Shown here in pieces: positions 46,297-55,521 of a stretch of 64,000 nt of DNA. The notes beneath the pieces were generated by a model. It was given only the letters and a program-made list of their open reading frames with translations. It did not search any database and was not told the DNA's origin. Origin of the DNA: Achromobacter xylosoxidans (lineage in GTDB: Bacteria; Pseudomonadota; Gammaproteobacteria; Burkholderiales; Burkholderiaceae_B); assembly GCF_001457475.1 (NCBI RefSeq), contig NZ_LN831029.1:1-64000 (forward strand), read 5' to 3'. Positions within the stretch are counted from its first letter, which is position 1. Every line of letters starts with the position of its first letter. Both the position numbers and the translations under genes were made by a program.

Positions 46297-46588
46297 CGAG
46301 GCGCAGCGCCAGGCGCAGGGCGCGCCGGTGCGGGTGACGGTGAACGGCGCCGAACTGCAGTGCCGCGCCGGCGACAGCGTGGCCGCGGCGCTCTTTGCCG
46401 GCGGTATGCAGGCCTGTCGCGACACCGCGGTGGGCGAAGTGCCACGCGGCCCTTATTGCATGATGGGCGTGTGCTACGACTGCCTGGTCACGATCGACGG
46501 CCAGGCCAACCAGCAGGGCTGCATGACGGCCGTGCGTGACGGCATGAAGATCGAGCGCCAGCTTGGCGCGCGCAAGGTGCAGGCATGA
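46280..46588 (+). CDS. Small (2Fe-2S) subunit of HcnA/opine-oxidase type, cluster B
   Basis: A 102-residue ferredoxin-like subunit with C-x4-C-x2-C-x12-C (Cys60, 65, 68, 81), the same spacing as the cluster A protein. It overlaps the previous gene by 17 bp and the next by 4 bp. Confidence 0.88.
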   Translation: MFKRLDEAQRQAQGAPVRVTVNGAELQCRAGDSVAAALFAGGMQACRDTAVGEVPRGPYCMMGVCYDCLVTIDGQANQQGCMTAVRDGMKIERQLGARKVQA

Positions 46589-48030
46589 TCGAGACGACGC
46601 AATGCGATTTGCTGGTGGTGGGCGCGGGCCCCGCCGGGTTGGCCGCCGCCACCACCGCCGCCCGGCTGGGGGTGGACACGGTGCTGCTGGATGAGCAACC
46701 CGCGCCGGGCGGACAGATCTACCGCGCCATCACCACCACGCCGGTCACTGACCGCGCGGTGCTGGGACCGGATTACTGGCACGGCGCCTCCCTGGTCGAG
46801 CCGTTCCGGCAGTCGGGCGCGCGTTATGTGCCGGGCGCGACCGTGTGGGCGGTGGCCGAGCGCACCGCGCCCGAGCCGCAGCGCGGTTTCGAGGTGGCGT
46901 ATTCGGTGGCGGGCGAAGCGCGCATCCTGCATGCGCGGCGCCTGCTGCTGGCCACCGGCGCGCAGGAACGGCCGTTCCCGATTCCGGGCTGGACGCTGCC
47001 CGGCGTCATCACCGCCGGCGCGGCGCAGATCTTGCTGAAGTCCGCCGGCGTGGTGCCGGCCGACCGTACCGTGCTGGCCGGCTGCGGCCCGCTGCTGTAC
47101 CTGGTGGCCTGGCAGTACCTGAACGCCGGCGTCAGGGTCGACGCGCTGCTCGAAACCACGCCGGCCGGGCGCCTGCGCCAGGCCCTGCCCAAGGTGTGGG
47201 ATTTCCTGCGCTCGCCGTATCTGGGCAAAGGGCTGTCGCTGTTGCGCGCCGTCAAGGCGGCGATTCCCATCATCAAGGGCGTGACGGCGCTGGAAGCGCT
47301 GGGGCAGGACAAGCTGGAAAGCGTGCGCTACACCACCGCGGCGGGAGAAACCAAGACGCTGCCTGCACAGCAGCTGATGCTGCACCAGGGTGTGGTGCCC
47401 AACGTCAACCTGTCGCGCGCCATCGGCGCCGAGCATCGCTGGAACACGGCGCTGGACTGTTGGGAGCCAGACGTGGACGAGTGGGGCCTGACCTCGGTGG
47501 ACGGCGTAGGCATGGCGGGCGATGGCGCCGGCATCGCCGGCGCGCTGGCGGCTGAACAGCGCGGCCGGCTGGCGGCGTTGCAGGCCGCGCATCTGCTGGG
47601 CCGCATCGACGCGGGGCGGCGCGACAACGAGGCCGCCGCGCCGCGTGCCGCGCTGGCGCGGTCGGTGCGCGGACGCGAGTTCTTCGATGCCCTGTACAAG
47701 GCGCCCGAGACCTTCCGCCGCCCCACCGGCGACACCATCGTCTGCCGTTGCGAGGAAGTGACGGCGGCGCAGGTGCGCGACACCGTCAAGCTCGGTTGCA
47801 GCGGTCCGAACCAGATGAAGGCCTTCCTGCGCTGCGGCATGGGGCCGTGCCAGGGACGCTTCTGCGGCCTGACGGTGTCGGAGATCATCGCCGAGGAACG
47901 CGGCGTGCCGGTGCCGGAAGTGGGCTACTACCGCCTGCGCTTTCCGACCAAACCGCTGACGCTGGGCGAGCTGGCGTCGCTGCCGCAGACCGACGAGTCG
48001 CGCCAGGCGGTGGTGCGGCTGAAGAAATAG
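46585..48030 (+). CDS. HcnB/opine-oxidase alpha-type flavoprotein, cluster B
   Basis: FAD/NAD(P)-type oxidoreductase, 481 residues: VGAGPAG (12-18), LATGAQERPFPIPGW, and a C-terminal BFD-like [2Fe-2S] domain with Cys387, Cys389, Cys422 and Cys427. Counterpart of 28524-29903. With the small subunit and the DAO protein at 48040 it would form a heterotrimeric dehydrogenase. Confidence 0.9.
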   Translation: MIETTQCDLLVVGAGPAGLAAATTAARLGVDTVLLDEQPAPGGQIYRAITTTPVTDRAVLGPDYWHGASLVEPFRQSGARYVPGATVWAVAERTAPEPQRGFEVAYSVAGEARILHARRLLLATGAQERPFPIPGWTLPGVITAGAAQILLKSAGVVPADRTVLAGCGPLLYLVAWQYLNAGVRVDALLETTPAGRLRQALPKVWDFLRSPYLGKGLSLLRAVKAAIPIIKGVTALEALGQDKLESVRYTTAAGETKTLPAQQLMLHQGVVPNVNLSRAIGAEHRWNTALDCWEPDVDEWGLTSVDGVGMAGDGAGIAGALAAEQRGRLAALQAAHLLGRIDAGRRDNEAAAPRAALARSVRGREFFDALYKAPETFRRPTGDTIVCRCEEVTAAQVRDTVKLGCSGPNQMKAFLRCGMGPCQGRFCGLTVSEIIAEERGVPVPEVGYYRLRFPTKPLTLGELASLPQTDESRQAVVRLKK

Positions 48031-48039
48031 GAGCCCGCC

Positions 48040-49203
48040 ATGACGGACGCTTCGCGCTCGGCCGCCGTCATCATCATCGGCGGCGGCCTGCACGGCAGTT
48101 CGGCGGCGTTGCACCTGGCGCGCGCCGGCGTGCCGGCGCTGGTGATCGAGAAGAACTACGTCGGCCGCCATGCCTCGGGCGTGAACGCCGGCGGCGTGCG
48201 CACCCTGGCGCGGCACCTGGCCGAAGTGCCGCTGGCGCTGGCCTCGCGCGAGCTCTGGTACCGCATCGGCGAACTGGTCGATGACGACTGCGGTTTCGAG
48301 CAGCACGGGCAGGTGCGCGTGGCCGAGAACGAGGCCGACGTGGCGGCGCTGCGCGCGCGCCTGGCTACCATGCAACAGCATGGCTACACGCACGAGCAAT
48401 GGATCGATCGTGACGAATTGCTGGCGATGATTCCCGCGCTGGCGCCCACGGTGCGCGGCGGCCTGATCGCGCGCGACGACGCGGCCGCCGACCCCTACCG
48501 CACCACGCTGGCGTTCCGCCGCAAGGCCGCCAGCCTGGGCGCGCGCTTCCTGGAAGGCGTGCGGGTCCTGCGCACCGCGCATGAAAATGGCCAGTGGCGG
48601 ATCGAGACCGACGCCGGCACCTACACCGCGCCGCAGGTGCTCAACTGCGCCGGCGCCTGGGCCGACCGCATCGCCGCCGAATGGGGTGAGCCGGTGCCGC
48701 TGGCCGCCATCAGCCCGATGATGCTGGTGACGCTGCGCATGGATCATTTCCTGGACGCGGTGGTGCTGGGCACCGGCCGGCCGCTGTCGTTCAAGCAGCG
48801 CGCCAACGGCACGGTGCTGATCGGTGGCGGCCGCCGCGCCTGGGTCGATCGCGACGCGGAATGGACCGAGCTGGATTTCCGTTCGCTGGCCGAGGGCGCG
48901 CGCACGGTGTGCGACCTGTTTCCGCATATGCGGCACGCCATCGTGAACCGCGGCTGGGCCGGCATCGAGGCCGCCATGCCCGACGAGATTCCGGTGATCG
49001 GCCGCAGCCGGCGCCATGACCGCGCCTTCCACGCCTTCGGCTTCTCGGCCCACGGCTTCGAGCTGGGCCCGATCGTCGGCCGTATCATGGCCGATCTGAT
49101 CACCACCGGCGCGACCGACCTGCCGATCGCGCCGTTCGCCATCGACCGTTTCACCGGCGCCACGGGCGCGCCGGCATCCACCCCCAAGGAGCAGCACCCA
49201 TGA
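48040..49203 (+). CDS. DAO-type flavoprotein (HcnC/opine-oxidase beta-like), cluster B
   Basis: Presumed catalytic subunit, 387 residues, with IIGGGLHGSSAAL and ASGVNAGGVRTLAR, aligning with the cluster A protein at 29900. The C-terminal HAFGFSAHGFELGPIVG motif is intact. It starts 9 bp after the alpha subunit and overlaps the RidA gene by 4 bp. Confidence 0.9.
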   Translation: MTDASRSAAVIIIGGGLHGSSAALHLARAGVPALVIEKNYVGRHASGVNAGGVRTLARHLAEVPLALASRELWYRIGELVDDDCGFEQHGQVRVAENEADVAALRARLATMQQHGYTHEQWIDRDELLAMIPALAPTVRGGLIARDDAAADPYRTTLAFRRKAASLGARFLEGVRVLRTAHENGQWRIETDAGTYTAPQVLNCAGAWADRIAAEWGEPVPLAAISPMMLVTLRMDHFLDAVVLGTGRPLSFKQRANGTVLIGGGRRAWVDRDAEWTELDFRSLAEGARTVCDLFPHMRHAIVNRGWAGIEAAMPDEIPVIGRSRRHDRAFHAFGFSAHGFELGPIVGRIMADLITTGATDLPIAPFAIDRFTGATGAPASTPKEQHP

Positions 49204-49586
49204 CTGATATCGTGCGCAAGGATTCCAACGAACGCCTGAGCCGCATCGTGATCCACGGTGACACCGTGTACGTGGCGGGCGTGACCTCGTCGGCCGAAGG
49301 CGGCATCACCGCGCAGACGCGCGACGTGCTGGCCAAGATCGACGGCTACCTGAAGCGGGCCGACACCGACAAGACGCGCCTGCTGTCGGTGCAGATCTGG
49401 CTCAAGGACATCGAACGCGACTTCGCCGGCATGAACGCGGTGTGGGCCGAGTGGGCGCCGGCCAATGCGCTGCCGACGCGCGCGACCTGCGAGGCCAAGC
49501 TGGCCTCGCCCGACCTGCTGGTGGAGATCATCGTCACGGCCGCCAGGCGGCCGGGTTACGTCGGCGGGCCGATGTCGGAAGCCTGA
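49200..49586 (+). CDS. RidA-family protein (YoaB-like)
   Basis: A 128-residue member of the Rid (YjgF/YER057c/UK114) family, closest in pattern to YoaB. Rid enzymes hydrolyse reactive enamines and imines. Arg94 in LPTRATCEAKLA aligns with catalytic Arg105 of Escherichia coli RidA. Its ATGA overlap with an amine-oxidising flavoprotein gene fits a role in clearing the imine formed by that enzyme. It is the last gene of cluster B and converges with codA. Confidence 0.9.
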   Translation: MTDIVRKDSNERLSRIVIHGDTVYVAGVTSSAEGGITAQTRDVLAKIDGYLKRADTDKTRLLSVQIWLKDIERDFAGMNAVWAEWAPANALPTRATCEAKLASPDLLVEIIVTAARRPGYVGGPMSEA

Positions 49587-49600
49587 TCCCGCCGGGCGAG

Positions 49601-50887
49601 TCAGCGGGCCGGCGTCTGGAAGCTGACCTGACCCGGACGGCCGGGCAGGTTGAGCGTGGCGGTGGCCGGCGGCGTCGTCGCCACCACCTGCCCGGCGCGC
49701 AGCACCATCAGGCGCGTGGCGCGCAGGCGCAGCGCTTCGACCGGGTCGCGCGCCTGCAGCAGCACCAGGTCGGCGCGCTTGCCCACTTCCAGCCCGGTCT
49801 CGTCCAGGCCCAGGATCTTCGCCGGCGTGGCTGTGACGGCCTGGAAACAGGCGCGCATGGCGTCCTGGCCGGTCATCTGCGCCACGTGCAGGCCCATGTG
49901 CGCCACTTCCAGCATGTCGCCCGAACCCAGGCTGTACCAGGGGTCCATCACGCAGTCGTGGCCGAACGCCACCGGCACGCCGGCGGCCAGCAGCTCGGGC
50001 ACGCGCGTCATGCCGCGGCGCTTCGGGTAGGTGTCGTGGCGGCCTTGCAGCGTGATGTTGATGAGCGGGTTGGCGATGGCCGACACGCCGGCCTCGCGCA
50101 TCAGCGGGATCAGCTTGGACACGTAGTAGTTGTCCATCGAGTGCATCGAGGTCAGGTGCGAGCCCGTGACGCGGCCCTGCAAGCCCAGGCGCTGCGTGTG
50201 ATAGGCCAGCGTCTCGATGTGGCGCGACAGCGGGTCGTCGCTTTCGTCGCAGTGCATGTCCACGCGCAGGCCGCGTTCGGCGGCCAGTTCGCACAGGATG
50301 CGCACCGATTCGGCGCCGTCCTGCATGGTGCGCTCGAAGTGCGGAATGCCGCCGACCACGTCCACGCCCATGTCCAGCGCGCGTTTCAGGTTGTCGAGCG
50401 CGCCCGGCGCGCGCAGCACGCCGTCCTGCGGGAAGGCGACCAGTTGCAGGTCCAGGTACGGCTTGACCTTCTCGCGCACGTGCAGCAGCGCTTCCACCGC
50501 CAGCAGGCGCGGATCGCAAACGTCGACGTGCGAGCGGATCGCCAGCAGGCCGCGCGCCACCGCCCAGTCGCAATAGGCCAGCGCGCGCTCGACCAGCGCT
50601 TCCTGCGTCAGCAGCGGCTTGAGTTCGCCCCACAGCGCGATGCCTTCGAGCAACGTGCCCGACTGGTTCACGCGCGGCAGGCCGAACGACAGGGTCGAGT
50701 CCATGTGGAAGTGGGCGTCGACGAACGGCGAAGTCACCAGCTGGCCGGCGGCGTCGATGGTCTGCGCGGCCTCGGCCTTCAGCGCCGGTTCGAGCGCCGC
50801 GATGCGGCCCTGGGCCACGCCGATGTCGATGTGCTGGCGGCCGTCCGGCAGCGTGCAGTTCTTGAGGATCAGATCGAGCATAGTCAA
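49601..50887 (-). CDS. codA: Cytosine deaminase
   Basis: Amidohydrolase of 428 residues, close to the 427 of Escherichia coli CodA, converting cytosine (and isocytosine or 5-fluorocytosine) to uracil and ammonia. Metal-site and catalytic motifs are present: DAHFHMD (His59, His61), DMHCDESDD with the proton-shuttling Glu, GSHLTSMHSM and GHDCVMDPWYSLG. It is the last gene of the leftward operon with a BMP-type nucleoside importer, 10 bp after a permease gene, which links uptake of the base or nucleoside to deamination. Confidence 0.88.
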   Translation of the reverse strand: MTMLDLILKNCTLPDGRQHIDIGVAQGRIAALEPALKAEAAQTIDAAGQLVTSPFVDAHFHMDSTLSFGLPRVNQSGTLLEGIALWGELKPLLTQEALVERALAYCDWAVARGLLAIRSHVDVCDPRLLAVEALLHVREKVKPYLDLQLVAFPQDGVLRAPGALDNLKRALDMGVDVVGGIPHFERTMQDGAESVRILCELAAERGLRVDMHCDESDDPLSRHIETLAYHTQRLGLQGRVTGSHLTSMHSMDNYYVSKLIPLMREAGVSAIANPLINITLQGRHDTYPKRRGMTRVPELLAAGVPVAFGHDCVMDPWYSLGSGDMLEVAHMGLHVAQMTGQDAMRACFQAVTATPAKILGLDETGLEVGKRADLVLLQARDPVEALRLRATRLMVLRAGQVVATTPPATATLNLPGRPGQVSFQTPAR

Positions 50888-50897
50888 ACCTTGTGGA

Positions 50898-51848
50898 TTA
50901 CCGTTCGCCCTTGCGGTAGGGCTTCATCAGGGCCTGCGGGTAGGCGGCGCGGCGCGCCATCACCACCAGGGCCAGGATGGACAGAATATAGGGCAGCATC
51001 AGGTAGACCTGATAGGGCAGCTCGGGCAGGCCCGGCAGCGCCGCCCCGCCCTGCTGCAGCCGCAGTTGCAGCGCGTCGAAGAAAGCGAAGATCAAGGCGC
51101 CCAGCAGCGCCTTGCCGGGCCGCCACGAGGCGAACACCACCAGCGCCACGCAGACCCAGCCGCGGCCGTTGACCATGTTGAAGAAGAAGGCGTTGAAGGC
51201 CGCCAGCGTGAGGAAGCTGCCGGCCACGCCCATCAGCGCCGAGCCGGCGACGATGGCGCCCATGCGCAGCCTGGTCACCGACAGGCCCTGGCCCTCGGCG
51301 GCGGCGGGGTTCTCGCCCACCATGCGGATCGCCAGGCCGACCGGGGTGCGGTTCAGCACCCACGCCAGGATCGGCACCGCGGCCAGCGCCAGCAGCGTCA
51401 TCGGCGTCTGCCCGGCCAGCACCGGGCCGATCAGCGGAATGCCGTCCAGGAACTTCATCTCGGCGAACGGCGTGATCGTCGGCGGCGTGTTCACGCTGGG
51501 GAAGGTGACGCGGTAGGCGAAGTAGCTCAGGCTGGTGGCCAGCAGCGTCACGCCCAGCCCCGAGACGTGCTGCGACAGGCCCAGCGGCACCGTCAGCACC
51601 GCGTGCAGCAGGCCGAACACGGCGCCCGCCAGCGCGGCCGCCAGCACGCCCACGTACAGCGGCGCGCCCAGGTACACCACCAGCCAGCCGGTGAAGGCGC
51701 CGGCGGCCATGATGCCTTCGATGCCCAGGTTCAGCACGCCGGCGCGCTCGCACAGCAGCACGCCCAGCGTGCCCAGGATCAGCGGCGTCGCCAGCCGCAA
51801 CACCGCGACCCAGAAGGCCGCGGAACTCAACAGGTCCATCCATTCCAT
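50898..51848 (-). CDS. BMP-type ABC transporter permease (NupQ-like)
   Basis: A 316-residue permease of the branched-chain/ribose type (BPD_transp_2) with 8-10 helices, as in nucleoside importers such as NupNOPQ. PLILGTLGVLLCERAGVLNLGIEG is split by hydrophobic helices. It follows the first permease by 10 bp. Confidence 0.87.
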   Translation of the reverse strand: MEWMDLLSSAAFWVAVLRLATPLILGTLGVLLCERAGVLNLGIEGIMAAGAFTGWLVVYLGAPLYVGVLAAALAGAVFGLLHAVLTVPLGLSQHVSGLGVTLLATSLSYFAYRVTFPSVNTPPTITPFAEMKFLDGIPLIGPVLAGQTPMTLLALAAVPILAWVLNRTPVGLAIRMVGENPAAAEGQGLSVTRLRMGAIVAGSALMGVAGSFLTLAAFNAFFFNMVNGRGWVCVALVVFASWRPGKALLGALIFAFFDALQLRLQQGGAALPGLPELPYQVYLMLPYILSILALVVMARRAAYPQALMKPYRKGER

Positions 51849-51858
51849 GGCGTGCTCC

Positions 51859-52932
51859 TCAAGCCCGGTTGCGACGCAGGCGGTACTGCGCGAACAGCGT
51901 CGCGACCAGCATGGCGAGCAACGACGTGGCGACGATGACGTCGGCGATGTAGTTCGGCACCGCGATGGCGCGGCTCATGCTGTCCGCGCCCACCAGCATG
52001 CCGGCCACGAAAATGCTGGCCAGGATCACGCCCAGCGGATGCAGGCCGGCCAGCATGGCCACCACCACGCCGGTGTAGCCATAGCCCGGCGACATGTCGA
52101 GCGTGACGTAGCCGGTGCGGCCGGCCACCTCGATGGCGCCGGCCAGTCCGGCCAGCGCGCCCGACAGCATGGCCGTGCCCAGCATCACGCGATTGACCGG
52201 CAGGCCCAGGAAGCGCGAGGCGTGCGCGTTGGCGCCGACCGCGCGCATCTGGAAGCCGAACACGGTGTAGCGGTTCAGCAGCCACAGGCCCAGCGCCAGG
52301 CCGGCGGCCCACAGCAGCCCGGTGTGGGCGCGGGTGCGCTCGATCAGCTTGCCCAGCTCCAGGTCGGGGTTGAGCGCCACCGATTGCGGCCAGCCCATCG
52401 CCATCGGGTCCTTCATGGGACCGTCCAGCATCATCGAGACGAACAGCAGCACGATGAAGTTGCCCAGCAGCGTGGTCACCACTTCGTCCACGCCCAGGCG
52501 TGTCTTGAGCAGCGCCGGGATCAGCAGCAGCAAGGCGCCGGCCAGCGCCGCCGCCAGCATCATGCCGCCGAACAGCGCCGGCAGGGGCAGGTCGAAGCCG
52601 GTGCCGTCGTGCAGGCCGCCCACCGCCACGGCGGCCAGCGCGCCCAGGTACAGCTGGCCTTCGGCGCCGATGTTGTAGAAGCGCGCGCGAAAAGCCACGG
52701 CGCAGGCCAGGCCGGTCAGCATCAGCGGCGTGGCGCGCGTCAGGGTTTCGGACAGCGCGAACTTGGAGCCGAACGCGCCTTCGAACAGCAGCGCGTAGGT
52801 GCGGCCCACCGGCGCACCGGCCCAGGCCACCAGCAGCGTGCACACCGCCAGCGTAAAGAGGATGGCCGCGATCGGGGCCAGGGCCAGCGCGGCGCGGCTG
52901 GGCTCGGGGCGGCGTTCCAGGATCAGTTTCAT
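51859..52932 (-). CDS. BMP-type ABC transporter permease (NupP-like)
   Basis: A 357-residue permease of the same family with about ten helices; signature region FRARFYNIGAEGQLYLGALA. Together with the other permease it forms the nucleoside/nucleobase channel. It starts 31 bp after the ATPase gene. Confidence 0.87.
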   Translation of the reverse strand: MKLILERRPEPSRAALALAPIAAILFTLAVCTLLVAWAGAPVGRTYALLFEGAFGSKFALSETLTRATPLMLTGLACAVAFRARFYNIGAEGQLYLGALAAVAVGGLHDGTGFDLPLPALFGGMMLAAALAGALLLLIPALLKTRLGVDEVVTTLLGNFIVLLFVSMMLDGPMKDPMAMGWPQSVALNPDLELGKLIERTRAHTGLLWAAGLALGLWLLNRYTVFGFQMRAVGANAHASRFLGLPVNRVMLGTAMLSGALAGLAGAIEVAGRTGYVTLDMSPGYGYTGVVVAMLAGLHPLGVILASIFVAGMLVGADSMSRAIAVPNYIADVIVATSLLAMLVATLFAQYRLRRNRA

Positions 52933-52963
52933 TCGAGAAATGCTCAGTAGAGGGGGCGCGGCG

Positions 52964-54493
52964 TCAGGCGCGCGTGCCCGTCATGGCCAGCCCGACGGTG
53001 GCGGGCGTCCATTGCGCGACCGGCTTGTCGGCGACCAGCTTGCCGCCGCACAGCACCGCGATGCGGTCGGCCAGCGCGAAGATCTCTTCCAGGTCTTCCG
53101 ACACCAGCAGGATGCCGGCGCCGCGCCGGCGCGCGGCCAGCAACTGCTCGCGCACGTAGGCCACCGCGCCGATGTCCAGACCCCAGGTGGGCTGGTCGGC
53201 GACGATGAAGCGCGGTTCGCGCGCCAGGGTGCGGCCCAGGATCAGCTTCTGCATGTTGCCGCCCGACAGGCTGCGGGTGCGCACATCCAGCGAAGCGGCG
53301 CGCACGTCGAACTGCCTGGCCAGCGCCGCCGCATAGGCGCGGCCGGCCTTGGCGCGGATCAGCCCGAAGCGCGAGAAGCGCGGGTCCTTCAGATCTTCGA
53401 CAATGGCGTTTTCCCACAGCGGGCTGTCGCCGATCATGCCTTCGCCGTGGCGGTCCTCGGGGATGCGGCCCACGTGCGCGGCGGTCCAGCCGGCCGGCGT
53501 GGTGGGCGCGGCGGCGTGTTCGGGGCCCAGGCGGATGGTGCCGTCGGCGGGCTGGCGCAGGCCGGTCAGCACCGACACCAGCGCCTGCTGGCCGTTGCCG
53601 GCGACGCCGGCGATGGCCACGATCTCATGCTTGTGCACCACCAGGTCCAGGCTGTCCAGGCGCGGCGCGCCGCCGCGCGGGTCGCGCACGGTGACCTGCG
53701 ACAGCGTCACCACCGGCGCGGCCTGGCCGGCCGCCGCCATGGCTTCGGCGTGCGGCATGGCGACCTTGCGGCCCACCATCAGCTCGGCCAGCTCGGCCGG
53801 CGTGGTGGCGGCGGTCTCGCGCTCGGCCACCAGCTTGCCCTGGCGCAGCACCGCGACGCGGCGCGACACGGCCATCACCTCGTCCAGTTTGTGCGAAATG
53901 AAGATGACGGCCAGGCCCTCGTCGACGAAGCCGCGCAGCGTGGCGAACAGGTCCTGCACTTCCTGCGGCGTGAGGACGGCGGTGGGTTCGTCCAGGATCA
54001 GCACCTTGGCGCCGCGGTACAGCGCCTTGAGGATCTCGACGCGCTGCTTCTCGCCCACCGACAGGCTGCCGACGCGCGCGTCCGGATCCACCCCCAGGCC
54101 GAAGCGCTGGCCCAGCTCGACCAGGCGGCGGCGCGCCGGGCCGCGGCCCGAGGCCAGCTTCCACAGCGATTCGGTGCCGACCATGATGTTGTCCAGCACG
54201 GTCAGGTTGTCGGCCAGCGTGAAGTGCTGGTGCACCATGCCGACCCCCGCCGCCAGCGCGGCGTCGGGCCGGCCCGGCGGCAAGGGTTGGCCGAAGACTT
54301 CGATGCTGCCGGCGTCGGCCACGTAGTGGCCGAACAGGATCGACACCAGGGTCGATTTGCCGGCGCCGTTCTCGCCCAGCAGGGCCAGCACTTCGCCTTG
54401 CGCCAGCGTCAGCGAGACATCGTCATTGGCCGTCAGGCTGCCGAAGCGTTTGGTGATCCCTGCCAGCCGCAGGGCGAGAGGCGCTTGATTCAT
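52964..54493 (-). CDS. BMP-type ABC transporter ATPase (NupO-like, two ABC domains)
   Basis: A 509-residue fused ATPase. The first domain has Walker A GENGAGKST, signature LSVGEKQRVEI and Walker B VLILDEPTAVLT; the second has a degenerate Walker A (GVAGNGQQA) and signature LSGGNMQKLIL, as in sugar and nucleoside importers. MNQAPLALRLAGITKRFG starts at 54493 with an ATGA overlap of the binding-protein stop; a longer frame from 54916 runs through that gene. Confidence 0.9.
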   Translation of the reverse strand: MNQAPLALRLAGITKRFGSLTANDDVSLTLAQGEVLALLGENGAGKSTLVSILFGHYVADAGSIEVFGQPLPPGRPDAALAAGVGMVHQHFTLADNLTVLDNIMVGTESLWKLASGRGPARRRLVELGQRFGLGVDPDARVGSLSVGEKQRVEILKALYRGAKVLILDEPTAVLTPQEVQDLFATLRGFVDEGLAVIFISHKLDEVMAVSRRVAVLRQGKLVAERETAATTPAELAELMVGRKVAMPHAEAMAAAGQAAPVVTLSQVTVRDPRGGAPRLDSLDLVVHKHEIVAIAGVAGNGQQALVSVLTGLRQPADGTIRLGPEHAAAPTTPAGWTAAHVGRIPEDRHGEGMIGDSPLWENAIVEDLKDPRFSRFGLIRAKAGRAYAAALARQFDVRAASLDVRTRSLSGGNMQKLILGRTLAREPRFIVADQPTWGLDIGAVAYVREQLLAARRRGAGILLVSEDLEEIFALADRIAVLCGGKLVADKPVAQWTPATVGLAMTGTRA

Positions 54494-55521
54494 CGTGCCG
54501 ACGACTTGGGTTCTTTGTCGTTGACCTGCACGCTGAAGCTGCCGTCCAGGATGGCCTTCTGCCTGGCCTGCACCTTCGCGATCAGGTCGGCGGGGATCTT
54601 GCTTTCGAAGGTGCCCAGCGGCGCCAGCGACGAACCCTTGTATTTCATCAGCGAGTACTGGCCGAAGTCGGCGGCCTTGAAGGTGCCGGCCTTGACCTGC
54701 TTGAGCGCCTCGTCGATGGTCGGCTCCATGCTCCACAGCGCCGAGGCCACCACGGTCTCGGGGTACTGCGGCTGGGTGTCGATGACGTTGCCGATGGCCA
54801 GCTTGCCGCGTTCCTTGGCGGCGTCCGACACGCCGAAGCGCTCGGCGTACAGCACGTCCGCGCCCTTGTCGATCATGGCGAAGGCGGCTTCCTTGGCCTT
54901 CGGGGGATCGAACCACGAACCGATGAAGGTCACGGTGAATTCGGTCTTGGGGTTGATTTCCTTGGCGCCCTCGATGAAGGCCTGCATCAGGCGGTTCACT
55001 TCGGGGATGGGGTAGCCGCCCACCAGGCCGATCTTGCCGGTCTTGCTCATGCCGGCGGCGATCATGCCGGTCAGGTAGGCCGGTTCCTGGATGTAGTTGT
55101 CGAACACCGAGAAGTTGGGCTGCTGCGGCTTGCCCGAGGAACCCATCAGGAAGGCGGTCTGCGGGTAGTCCTTGGCCACCTTGCGGGCGGCGGCCTCGAC
55201 CGCGAAGGCCTCGCCCACCACCAGCTTGTTGCCCTGCTCGGCGTACTGGCGCATGACGCGCTCGTAGTCGGCGTTGGTGACGTTTTCCGAGAACGTGTAT
55301 TCGATTTCACCCCGGTCGCGCGCGGCGGTCAGCGCCTTGTGGATGCGCGACACCCATTGCTGTTCCACCGGCACCGTGTAGATGGCGGCAACCTTGGTCT
55401 TGGCGGGCGCCTGGGCCTGGGCGCCGGCCGACAGCAGCAGCGCGCCGGCGGCGGCCGCGGCCAGCTTCAGCAGGCCACGGCGGGCGATGCCGCCGGCGGC
55501 CGGGAGGGAAAGGGATTTCAT
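54490..55521 (-). CDS. BMP-family nucleoside-type substrate-binding protein
   Basis: Basic membrane protein (BMP/PnrA) family binding protein, 343 residues. The N-terminus MKSLSLPAAGGIARRGLLKL carries an RR pair followed by a hydrophobic Ala-rich stretch to GAQAQA, suggesting Tat or Sec export. AAGGAGA precedes the ATG at 55521; a frame running to 55896 starts in non-coding DNA. PnrA-like proteins bind purine nucleosides; with codA present, pyrimidine or base uptake is also possible. First gene of the operon. Confidence 0.88.
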   Translation of the reverse strand: MKSLSLPAAGGIARRGLLKLAAAAAGALLLSAGAQAQAPAKTKVAAIYTVPVEQQWVSRIHKALTAARDRGEIEYTFSENVTNADYERVMRQYAEQGNKLVVGEAFAVEAAARKVAKDYPQTAFLMGSSGKPQQPNFSVFDNYIQEPAYLTGMIAAGMSKTGKIGLVGGYPIPEVNRLMQAFIEGAKEINPKTEFTVTFIGSWFDPPKAKEAAFAMIDKGADVLYAERFGVSDAAKERGKLAIGNVIDTQPQYPETVVASALWSMEPTIDEALKQVKAGTFKAADFGQYSLMKYKGSSLAPLGTFESKIPADLIAKVQARQKAILDGSFSVQVNDKEPKSSAR

